A stretch of 64,000 nt of DNA from Halomonas sp. McH1-25 (GTDB lineage Bacteria > Pseudomonadota > Gammaproteobacteria > Pseudomonadales > Halomonadaceae): assembly GCF_022348165.1 (NCBI RefSeq), contig NZ_JAKRFI010000002.1:434001-498000 (forward strand), in the 5' to 3' direction. The translations under genes were made by a program, and so were the position numbers. Numbering within the stretch: the stretch's first letter is position 1; each line of letters opens with the position of its first letter. Positions 44,589 through 52,196 of the stretch are shown here, one piece after another. A model generated the notes under the pieces. The model was not told the DNA's origin and ran no database searches. It was given only the letters and a program-made list of their open reading frames with translations.

Positions 44589-46524
44589 GACACTCAGCCG
44601 CAAACTGATCGGCGCCCACCTCGTCGAGGGCGAGATGGTGCCGGGCCAGGAGATCGCCCTGCGCATGGACCAGGCCCTGCTGCAGGACATCCTGGGGACC
44701 CTGGTTATGCTCGAGCTCGATGCCATGGGCATCGAGAGGGTAAAGACCTCGCCCAGCGTGCAATACATCGACCACACCTTGATCCAGCAGGACAATATCA
44801 ACGCCGATGCCCACCTGTTCCTGAAGAGCGCCTGCGAGCGACTCGGCGTCTGGTACAGCGGCCCCGGCAACGGCATCAGTCATCCCGTGCACATGGAGCG
44901 CTTCGGCAAGCCGGGCGACAGCATGGTGGGCTGCGACAGCCACACCACCGCCGCCGGGGCGCTGGGCATGCTGGCCATCGGCGCCGGCGGCATCGAAGTG
45001 GCCATGGCCATGGCCGGCGAGCCACTGTACCTGCCCATGCCGCGCATCATCGGCGTCGAACTCACCGGCCGGCTGTCCGACTGGGTCAGTGCCAAGGACA
45101 TCGTGCTGGAATTGCTCAAGCGGCATGGGGTGTCGGGCGCCAAGAACTGTATTCTCGAATATCATGGGCCGGGACTGGACACGCTGGACGCCATGGATCG
45201 CCACGTGCTGGCCAACATGGGCACCGAGATGGGCGCGACCACCAGCGTGTTTCCCAGCGACGAGGTCACTCGCCGCTTCATGGCCTCACGCGGGCGCGAG
45301 GCCGAGTGGTCGCCGCTGGCCGCCGATCCGGGCTGCCGTTATGACGTCGACGAGCGTATCGACCTGGCGCAGCTCGAGCCGTTGATCGCACTGCCCTCGA
45401 GTCCCGACAAGGTCGTGCCGGTCAGCGAGGTTGCCGGCGAACCGGTCTATCAGGCCTACATCGGCTCCTCGGGCAACCCGGGCTATCGCGACTTCGCGGT
45501 GGCCGCCGAGATCGTCAAGGGGCGCAGCGTCGCCAACGGCGTCTCGCTGGACATCAACCCCTCGACGCGCCAGATCCTCGCCGCGCTCATCGACGAAGGC
45601 CACCTTTCATCGCTCGTGGCGGCCGGGGCTCGCCTGCACCAGCCGGGCTGCAACGGCTGCATCGGCATGGGCCAGGCGCCGGCGGCGGGGCGCAACAGCC
45701 TGCGTACCGTGCCGCGCAACTTTCCAGGGCGCTCCGGCACCCGCGAGGACAGCGTGTTCCTGTGCAGTCCGGAGACCGCCGCCGCCTCGGCGCTGCATGG
45801 CGTGATTACCGATCCGCGCACGCTGGACATGACCTATCCGCGGGTGCGCGAGCCCGAGGACATGACCGCCAACGAGCAGATGTTCGTGCCGCCCCTGCCG
45901 CCGGAGACGGCGCGGGGCGTGTCGCTGCTCGCGACCGACAACACCCCGCCATTGCCCGCGCTCGAGGCGCTGCCCGAGTCGATCGATGCCCCGGTGCTGC
46001 TCAAGGTCGGCGACAACATCTCCACCGATGACATCATGCCGGCGGGCGCCCGGGTACTGCCGATCTGGAGCAATATCCACGCCTCGGCCGAGTTCACCTT
46101 CGAGACGGTGGATCCCGGCTACGTGCGCCGTGCCCGGGAGCGTGGCGATGCGGGGCACGTCATCGTCGCCGGCGACAACTACGGGCAGGGCTCGAGCCGC
46201 GAGAATGCCGCGCTGGTGCCGCGTTTCCTGGGCTTGCAAGTGGTCATCGCCAGGAGCATCGCTCGTATCCACTGGCAGAACCTGCCGTGCTTCGGCGTGT
46301 TGCCGCTGACCTTCGAGGAACCGACAGACCTCGACCGGCTGCAGCAGGGCGACCGCCTGCATATCGTCGGCCTGCGCCAGCAGCTCGCGGCGGGCCAGCG
46401 GATCATTGCCACGCTCAACGCTACCGATACGCTCTACCTGCATCATGAGCTCAGTCCCCGGCAGCAGGCGATCCTCTCCCAGGGAGGTGTCATCAACTGG
46501 CTGAACGTGGAGGGGCGGACATGA
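44581..46524 (+). CDS. Aconitase-family hydro-lyase/isomerase lacking one expected Fe-S cysteine
   Basis: Member of the aconitase/isopropylmalate isomerase superfamily, 647 residues with the large Fe-S domains (about 1-440) and swivel domain (about 470-640) in one chain. Visible active-site features: VGCDSHTT (117-123), GCNGCIG (356-362, two Fe-S cysteines), swivel DNISTDDIMPAG and the anion-binding GDNYGQGSSREN. The third cluster cysteine normally lies in a GSCTN motif; here the aligned segment reads GSSGN (295-299), Ser instead of Cys. It is therefore either a subgroup with altered cluster ligation or an enzyme for a different substrate. Operon context points to a branched acid (mesaconate, citraconate, methylglutaconate or similar) rather than citrate itself. 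Confidence 0.88.
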   Translation: MPETLSRKLIGAHLVEGEMVPGQEIALRMDQALLQDILGTLVMLELDAMGIERVKTSPSVQYIDHTLIQQDNINADAHLFLKSACERLGVWYSGPGNGISHPVHMERFGKPGDSMVGCDSHTTAAGALGMLAIGAGGIEVAMAMAGEPLYLPMPRIIGVELTGRLSDWVSAKDIVLELLKRHGVSGAKNCILEYHGPGLDTLDAMDRHVLANMGTEMGATTSVFPSDEVTRRFMASRGREAEWSPLAADPGCRYDVDERIDLAQLEPLIALPSSPDKVVPVSEVAGEPVYQAYIGSSGNPGYRDFAVAAEIVKGRSVANGVSLDINPSTRQILAALIDEGHLSSLVAAGARLHQPGCNGCIGMGQAPAAGRNSLRTVPRNFPGRSGTREDSVFLCSPETAAASALHGVITDPRTLDMTYPRVREPEDMTANEQMFVPPLPPETARGVSLLATDNTPPLPALEALPESIDAPVLLKVGDNISTDDIMPAGARVLPIWSNIHASAEFTFETVDPGYVRRARERGDAGHVIVAGDNYGQGSSRENAALVPRFLGLQVVIARSIARIHWQNLPCFGVLPLTFEEPTDLDRLQQGDRLHIVGLRQQLAAGQRIIATLNATDTLYLHHELSPRQQAILSQGGVINWLNVEGRT

Positions 46525-47462
46525 CCATCCTGACCCCACCGGCGCGCGTGGACATCGTCGAGGTCGCACCGCGCGACGGTTTCCAGTCGATCCGCGAACC
46601 GCTGCCTACCGCCGACAAGATCCGTTGCATCGAGGCATTGATCATGGCCGGCATCACGCGGCTGGAAATCGGCTCGTTCGTCAGCCCCCGGGCCATTCCG
46701 CAGATGGCCGATGCCGGCGAGATCGTAGCGCATTTCACCAGGCGACCGGCCATGCGCTTCTCGGCGCTGGTGCCCAACCTGAAGGGCGCGCAACGGGCCC
46801 TGGACAGTGGGCTGCGCGAACTGGTCTATGTGGTCTCGGTGTCCGAGTCCCACAATCAGGGTAACGTGCGCCAGAGCGTCGACGCGTCCGTGGCGGGCCT
46901 GGCCTCCATCGTGGAATTGCTGCACGAGCGCGACTTGCAGGATGTCGTCTGCCTGCGCCTGGACCTGGGCACCAGCTTCGATTGTCCCTACGAGGGCACC
47001 ATCGTCTGGCAACAGGTCGATGCGGTGCTCGGCAAGGCGCGGGATGCGGTGCGGGACGTCTCGATGGAAGTCGCGCTGTGCGACACTACCGGACGGGCCT
47101 CGCCCTATCAGGTGGCGGATCACTTCACCCGGCTGCGCGAGCGGCATGGCGACGAGAGGCTCAAGTGGGCATTTCACGGTCACGATACCTACGGCATGGG
47201 CGTGGCCAACGCGCTGTTTGCCATCCATCATGGCGCGACGGCGCTCGATGCCGCCACGGCGGGGCTGGGTGGCTGCCCCTTCGCGCCCGGCGCGACGGGC
47301 AACACCGCCACCGAGGACCTGCTCTATGCATTGCATGGGGGAAAGGTGCATACCGGCGTATCATTGCCGCGCCTGCTCGAGGCGGCCGATCTGATTGCGG
47401 CGTTGCCGGACGGACAGACGGCCAGTCATCTCAGGAACGTGCCTCGCGAGCGGGTGGCCTGA
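46521..47462 (+). CDS. HMG-CoA lyase-family aldolase (DRE-TIM barrel)
   Basis: Cleaves a 3-hydroxy-3-methyl-acyl-CoA. 313 residues. The family active-site set is present: VEVAPRDGFQ (Arg, Asp, Gln at the N-terminus), SFVSPRAIPQMAD, metal-binding FHGHDTYGMG and the catalytic loop Cys in GLGGCPFAPGATGNTATED. RDGFQSIRE replaces the RDGLQNE typical of bona fide HMG-CoA lyases, so a related substrate such as citramalyl-CoA or methylmalyl-type CoA is possible. Its ATG overlaps the aconitase stop (ATGA). No other leucine-degradation gene is near. Last gene of the operon. Confidence 0.88.
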   Translation: MTILTPPARVDIVEVAPRDGFQSIREPLPTADKIRCIEALIMAGITRLEIGSFVSPRAIPQMADAGEIVAHFTRRPAMRFSALVPNLKGAQRALDSGLRELVYVVSVSESHNQGNVRQSVDASVAGLASIVELLHERDLQDVVCLRLDLGTSFDCPYEGTIVWQQVDAVLGKARDAVRDVSMEVALCDTTGRASPYQVADHFTRLRERHGDERLKWAFHGHDTYGMGVANALFAIHHGATALDAATAGLGGCPFAPGATGNTATEDLLYALHGGKVHTGVSLPRLLEAADLIAALPDGQTASHLRNVPRERVA

Positions 47463-47602
47463 GCGTTGATTCACTTTGCTTCAGGATGGGCTGCCGGCCA
47501 TCCTGAGCTTGTTTCTGCCTTGTCATTCCCGCCATCTGCTCAGGCCTATCTTCCCCCTCTGATCCCTCCTATGCGCAGGCGCTGTATCGTTCGTAAAACA
47601 AA

Positions 47603-47653
47603 ACATAACTATATGTGCCGAACAAGGGGTGTAATTAGTACTATATATTGTGT
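47603..47653 (+). promoter_or_regulatory. NrdR box (strong) and a weaker upstream copy before nrdJ
   Basis: GTACTATATATTGTGT (47638-47653) matches the NrdR consensus acaCwAtATaTwGtgt at 14 of 16 positions. ACATAACTATATGTGC (47603-47618) matches mainly in its outer bases and starts 35 bp upstream. NrdR normally uses two boxes on the same helical face to repress ribonucleotide reductase genes when dATP is high. This AT-rich patch lies in the 398-nt gap before nrdJ; I see no gene in the remainder of that gap. Confidence 0.72.
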
Positions 47654-47860
47654 GTGCCCTTTGCATGAACCTTCGGTTGCCTTGACCTGAATCAGACACT
47701 AACCGCCTTTTCGATGGCACGATGGGCCGTCTCTCCGTAGGGGCGACACCGAGTTCAGGCTGACGAACACGACTGCCGAATGGGCAGGAGAACGGCATTG
47801 CTCGTGGGCGCTTGGCCAATCGCTGAACCATGAACCATCTTTCATCTAGGGGAGCCCACC

Positions 47861-50800
47861 ATGAACTCGCCCACCGAGGCCGCCAGAACGTCCAGCGAGG
47901 TGCCTATGCAGACGCCCTCTCAAGCCATATGGGACGCCAAGTACCGGCTCAAGGATCGCCACGGCACGCCGGTGGACAAGGACGTGGCCGATACCTGGGA
48001 GCGGGTGGCGCGTGCCCTGGCCGACGTCGAGGGCGAGCAGCGCGATGCCTGGCTGCCCAGGTTCCGCTGGGCGCTGGAGAACGGCGCCATCCCCGCCGGG
48101 CGGATCATGTCCAATGCCGGCGCCGAGGATTACAAGCCGGCGGTGAGCCTGATCAACTGCACCGTGTCGCGCACCATCCGTGACTCGATGCACGACATCC
48201 TCGGCGCGGTGGTGGATGCCGGCATGACGCTCAAGGCGGGCTGTGTTGCACCTGATACTCTAGTGCTCACTGAGCATGGGGTAGTGACAGCTGAGACTGC
48301 AGTGAACGAGCTGCATAAAGAAATGCTCTGCTACGATATCGAGACCCGAAGTTTCGAAATGCGCCCTGTCGAAAAACACATGGCGACTCATGTCCCACGG
48401 GAGCAAAATATCGAACTGGTGTCAGGCGGGGCCAGGCTAACCACTTCTATCCATCATCCAGTCCTGGTGCATCGTGACGGCGAGCTAATCTATGTTCCAG
48501 CGGGCAAGGTTAGTGAGACTGACGGGCTAGTCCATCATGCGTTCCCTTGGACCGCCGATAAAACAACCTCACTACAAGCCTGGTTTGCAGGAGCCCATCT
48601 TGGCGATGGAAGCGCCTACGAAAAAAAAATGCAGTACAAGCCATCTCGTTCTGCATGGGCTGAAAAAGCAAAAGCTGCCGGTATTAGGTTGGTATTCAAG
48701 ATTCGTGCAGCAGAGCGCGAGGTAGTTGAACAATATGCTTATTTCTTTCGGGACTTCTGTGGATCACAAGCAAAAGTAGTACCTGCATTAACACTCAATG
48801 GAACCCCAGTCTGGGATTATACGGTTTCGAGCTTCGAAGCTAGCCGTGCAGCAGATTTGATTGATAACCAGATAGGGAAGAAAGTTCAGGGAACTAAAGT
48901 TCCACTCTGGGTAGCACAGCGGCCGGATCGTCATTTTTTACCTTTCCTGGCAGGCTTGATCGATACTGATGGAACCGTGTGCACCAAGAACGGAAATGCC
49001 ACTATCGCCACGCAGAGCGCAGCTTTTGCAAATGAGTTAAAGAGTCTGTTAGGTCTGTTTGGGGTGAATGCAGGTTTAACTCATAGGTCCGCCCGGAGTC
49101 ATGTCTATAAAGGTAGGCTAGTCAAGGACAGCGGAGGAGTCGCGTTGAAAATCTCTGACTCCGACTTCCTTTGCTGTGTTGCTAGTTTTATGGCTGACAG
49201 TGGCAAGAAGAATCGCATACGCACGTATGCAGCCCAGGCTGGCCAGTACGACTGTTACCAAATGACTTCCGCCTTGACGAAGGCCTTGGCCAATGAGTTT
49301 CCTCTGCTAGGCCACCGAGAACGCCAGTTGCTAGGTTTCTACCATGGATATCATAACAATAGCGTGATCAGCAGAGTCTGGCTCGATCGCTGGGAAGAAC
49401 GCTTCCCACATCTTAATAGCCTGATTTCCTTTGTTCGTACTCTGAGGCCTATTGAAGAAATAAACAGAGGCCTAGAAATTGGAGAGAAGTTTTACGATTT
49501 CACAGTAGAGCATCAGCATAACTATTTGGCGGGAAAGAATGGCTTGATGGTTATCCATAATTGCGGCATCGGCTATGAGTTTTCCACCCTGCGCCACAAG
49601 GGCGCGTTCGTGTTCGGCGCCGGGGCGGGCACCAACGGTCCGCTGGCGTTCATGGATATCTACGACAAGATGTGCTTCACGGTGGCCTCGGCAGGCGGCC
49701 GCCGCGGCGCACAGATGGGCACCTTCGACGTCGGTCATCCGGATGTGCGCGAGTTCATCGAGGCCAAGCGCGAAGCGGGGCGCTTACGCCAGTTCAATCT
49801 CAGCCTGCTGATCACCGACGAGTTCATGGAGGCGGTAAAGCACGACGCCGAATGGCCGCTGGTCTTCCCGCTGCACCCGGGCGAGACCGAGGACGTCGGC
49901 CCCGACGATGTCATCTACCGCGACTGGCCGGTGATCGAGGAAGGCTACACCGTCGATGCCGAGGGCCGCGTGGCATGCCGCGTCGTCGAGCGCATCCGCG
50001 CCCGCGCGCTGTGGGACACCATCATGCGCTCGACCTATGACTTTGCCGAGCCGGGGTTCATCCTGATCGACCAAGTCAACCGCATGAACAACAACTGGTT
50101 CTGCGAGGAGATTCGCGCGACCAACCCCTGCGGTGAGCAACCACTACCGCCAGAAGGCGCATGTCTTCTGGGATCAGTCAACCTTACCCGCTTCGTGATC
50201 GATCCGTTCGGCGAGAACCCGCGCTTCGACTGGGAGCGTTACTGTCAGGTGGTGACGATCTTCACCCGCATGCTCGACAACGTGGTCGAGATCAGTAGCC
50301 TGCCGCTGCCCGGGCAACGCCGCGAGATCGAGGCCAAGCGCCGACACGGCATGGGGTTCCTGGGCTTGGGCTCGACCATGACCATGCTCAAGATGCCTTA
50401 TGGTTCGCCGGAGTCGCTGGCCTTCACCGAAGAGGTCAGCCAGGTGCTGGCCGTGGAGGGCTGGAAGCAGGCGCTGGAAATTTCCCGTGAAAAGGGCATG
50501 GCGCCGATCCTCGCCGAGGAGTTCGAGATCACGCCCAAGATGCTGCGCGAACGGCCGGAACTGGGCCGGGACGGCTACGAGGTTGGCGACCGGGTGCCGG
50601 GGCGCATCCTGCATGCCCGTTACAGCCGCTACATGCAGAAGCTCGCCGAGGTGGAGCCGGAGCTGGTCGCGGCGCTGGCCGAGCATGGTGCGCGCTTTAC
50701 TCATCATTCATCGATCGCACCCACCGGCACCATCAGCCTGTCCTTGGGCAATAACGCCTCCAACGGTATCGAGCCGTCATTCTCGCACCACTACTTCCGC

Positions 50801-51292
50801 AACGTCATCCAGGCGGGGCGCAAGACCAAGGAGCAGGTCGAGGTGGTGTCCTTCGAGCTGGCGGCCTACCGCCATTTCATCGCGGCGGACGCGGTGGAGA
50901 GCGACTTGCCGGATTATTTCATTACCGCCGATGCGGTAACACCCAAGCAGCACGTGGCGGTGCAGGCCGCGGCGCAGACCTGGGTCGACTCGGCGATCTC
51001 CAAGACGGTCAACGTACCCACCGAGTTCCCCTTCGAGCAGTTCAAGGACCTTTACCTGGACGCTTACGCCAGCAAGCTCAAGGGCTGTACCACCTTCCGC
51101 TTCAACCCCGAGGCCTTCCAGGGCGTGCTGGTGCGCGAGGAGGACCTCAAGGGCACGACTTACGTGTTCGAGCTGGAAAACGGCGAGACGCTGGAACTCA
51201 AGGGCGACGAGACGGTGATCTACGACGGCGAGGAGCACAACGCGGCCAATCTGTATGACGCGCTGAAGGAGGGCACCTATGGCAAGTGGTGA
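47861..51292 (+). CDS. nrdJ: Adenosylcobalamin-dependent (class II) ribonucleotide reductase, catalytic part, with in-frame intein
   Basis: Reduces ribonucleotides to deoxyribonucleotides using a B12-generated thiyl radical, with no need for oxygen. The open frame is 1143 codons; removing the intein (residues 128-567) leaves 703 residues. Extein motifs: SLINCTVSRTIRDS (redox Cys100), MTLKAG/CGIGYEFSTLRHKG at the splice point, GRRGAQMGTFDVGHPD, NPCGEQPLPPEGACLLGSVN (active-site Asn-Cys-Glu) and HHSSIAPTGTISLSLGNNAS. GGGGAGCCCACC precedes the ATG. The C-terminal redox region is encoded separately by the next gene, as in the split nrdJa-nrdJb of Pseudomonas. Expression is probably under NrdR. 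Confidence 0.95.
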   Translation: MNSPTEAARTSSEVPMQTPSQAIWDAKYRLKDRHGTPVDKDVADTWERVARALADVEGEQRDAWLPRFRWALENGAIPAGRIMSNAGAEDYKPAVSLINCTVSRTIRDSMHDILGAVVDAGMTLKAGCVAPDTLVLTEHGVVTAETAVNELHKEMLCYDIETRSFEMRPVEKHMATHVPREQNIELVSGGARLTTSIHHPVLVHRDGELIYVPAGKVSETDGLVHHAFPWTADKTTSLQAWFAGAHLGDGSAYEKKMQYKPSRSAWAEKAKAAGIRLVFKIRAAEREVVEQYAYFFRDFCGSQAKVVPALTLNGTPVWDYTVSSFEASRAADLIDNQIGKKVQGTKVPLWVAQRPDRHFLPFLAGLIDTDGTVCTKNGNATIATQSAAFANELKSLLGLFGVNAGLTHRSARSHVYKGRLVKDSGGVALKISDSDFLCCVASFMADSGKKNRIRTYAAQAGQYDCYQMTSALTKALANEFPLLGHRERQLLGFYHGYHNNSVISRVWLDRWEERFPHLNSLISFVRTLRPIEEINRGLEIGEKFYDFTVEHQHNYLAGKNGLMVIHNCGIGYEFSTLRHKGAFVFGAGAGTNGPLAFMDIYDKMCFTVASAGGRRGAQMGTFDVGHPDVREFIEAKREAGRLRQFNLSLLITDEFMEAVKHDAEWPLVFPLHPGETEDVGPDDVIYRDWPVIEEGYTVDAEGRVACRVVERIRARALWDTIMRSTYDFAEPGFILIDQVNRMNNNWFCEEIRATNPCGEQPLPPEGACLLGSVNLTRFVIDPFGENPRFDWERYCQVVTIFTRMLDNVVEISSLPLPGQRREIEAKRRHGMGFLGLGSTMTMLKMPYGSPESLAFTEEVSQVLAVEGWKQALEISREKGMAPILAEEFEITPKMLRERPELGRDGYEVGDRVPGRILHARYSRYMQKLAEVEPELVAALAEHGARFTHHSSIAPTGTISLSLGNNASNGIEPSFSHHYFRNVIQAGRKTKEQVEVVSFELAAYRHFIAADAVESDLPDYFITADAVTPKQHVAVQAAAQTWVDSAISKTVNVPTEFPFEQFKDLYLDAYASKLKGCTTFRFNPEAFQGVLVREEDLKGTTYVFELENGETLELKGDETVIYDGEEHNAANLYDALKEGTYGKW
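48242..49561 (+). mobile_element. Intein with LAGLIDADG homing endonuclease inside nrdJ
   Basis: Protein-splicing element of 440 residues (nrdJ residues 128-567). It begins with Cys in CVAPDTLVLTEHG (block A), has a block-B-like LTTSIHHPVLVH (about 193-204), two endonuclease motifs AWFAGAHLGDGS (240-251) and FLAGLIDTDGTV (362-373), block F YDFTVEHQHNYLAG (545-558) and ends VIHN followed by Cys+1 of the extein. Both endonuclease motifs keep their acidic residue, so it may still be active. Base composition is visibly more AT-rich than the flanking exteins, with rare codons for this genome, which indicates recent transfer. It sits in the nucleotide-binding/active-site core of the enzyme. Confidence 0.96.
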
Positions 51293-51382
51293 GCCAATGC
51301 TCTCTCAACAGCCTTGTGACCGGGTCAGCCCCGAACAGTGGAAGCGTTGCGCCACTCAACCATTGTCTGGAGAAGCCAACTG

Positions 51383-52126
51383 ATGGCCGTCGAAATCAAC
51401 TCCAAGATCATCGCCTACAGCGTCAAGAAGGCGGTTCCCGAAGCGCCGCCGATCCCCGACGAGGATCCGCTCACGGTCCGCATCCCTTCGCGCCCCGAGG
51501 GGACGCTGGAAGCAGTATCCGAGAAGATCTCCTATGTCGGCGCCGAGGGGCGGCGCAAGGTCTATTTGCTGGTGTCGTTCATGCCGGTGGAGGGCGTGGT
51601 CAATGGCAAGCGGGTGGTCATCGAACGCCCGGTGGAATTCTTCTTTCCCTCCGGTCAGCTCTCCAGCGAACACCAGTGGATCACCGCCACCATGCGCAGC
51701 CTGTCGCTGGCTGCGCGCGGCGGCTACGTGACCCAGGCGGTCGCCGACCTGCGCAAGGTGGCTTGGGACAAGGGCTTGGTGCGCTGTGGCATGAACCGCT
51801 GGGGCAAGCCCATGTTTCACGATTCCGAGGTGGCGGCGATCGCCTGGTCGATTCAGCAGATCCTCTACCGGCGCGGCTTCCTCGATATCGACGGCCACCA
51901 AGTGCCGGTCGACGAGCTGGTTCGCCGTTATGCGCATCGTATGACCCATGGCCACCCCTGGCAGCCGCCGGCCCAGGACGAAGCTGCGCCCAAGGAAGCA
52001 CCGGCATCGGTCCCAGCTGGCGAAGTGTCCGCCGCCGTCGGCCACTGTCCCGAATGTCGAAGCGAACTGGTAATGATGGATGGTTGCCCGACCTGTACTG
52101 GCTGCGGCTGGTCGAAGTGCGGCTGA
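51383..52126 (+). CDS. nrdJ: Class II ribonucleotide reductase, separate C-terminal partner (NrdJb-like)
   Basis: Companion of the split class II ribonucleotide reductase, 247 residues from MAVEINSKIIAYSVKK (GGAGAA upstream). The N-terminal two thirds include IPSRPEGTLEAVSEKISYVG and the helical VRCGMNRWGKPMFHDSEVAA; the C-terminus is a cysteine-rich redox tail, CPECRSELVMMDGCPTCTGC, ending SKCG, that could relay electrons from thioredoxin to the active site. It begins 90 nt after nrdJ on the same strand. The length and tail match NrdJb of Pseudomonas as I recall it. Confidence 0.88.
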   Translation: MAVEINSKIIAYSVKKAVPEAPPIPDEDPLTVRIPSRPEGTLEAVSEKISYVGAEGRRKVYLLVSFMPVEGVVNGKRVVIERPVEFFFPSGQLSSEHQWITATMRSLSLAARGGYVTQAVADLRKVAWDKGLVRCGMNRWGKPMFHDSEVAAIAWSIQQILYRRGFLDIDGHQVPVDELVRRYAHRMTHGHPWQPPAQDEAAPKEAPASVPAGEVSAAVGHCPECRSELVMMDGCPTCTGCGWSKCG

Positions 52127-52173
52127 CCAATCGGGGGCATTGCTGACAGGAAAGCGCCGCAACTATGCTGGAT

Positions 52174-52187
52174 CCAACATAAGTTGG
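52174..52187 (+). promoter_or_regulatory. Small hairpin covering the trkA ribosome-binding site
   Basis: CCAAC-ATAA-GTTGG (52174-52187) directly precedes and partly includes the purine-rich GTTGGGGTG that serves as Shine-Dalgarno for the ATG at 52197. It could tune translation. Confidence 0.35.
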
Positions 52188-52196
52188 GGTGCTTTT

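Noticed and set aside
44581-46524. Simple TCA-cycle aconitase
   Set aside because: Overlap with a TRAP small permease and an HMG-CoA-lyase-like gene, plus the missing cysteine, make a housekeeping role unlikely, although activity on citrate is not excluded.
47466-47690. Short frame with a Cys-rich end in the gap before nrdJ
   Set aside because: No ribosome-binding site, no conserved motif, and it runs through the NrdR-box promoter region.
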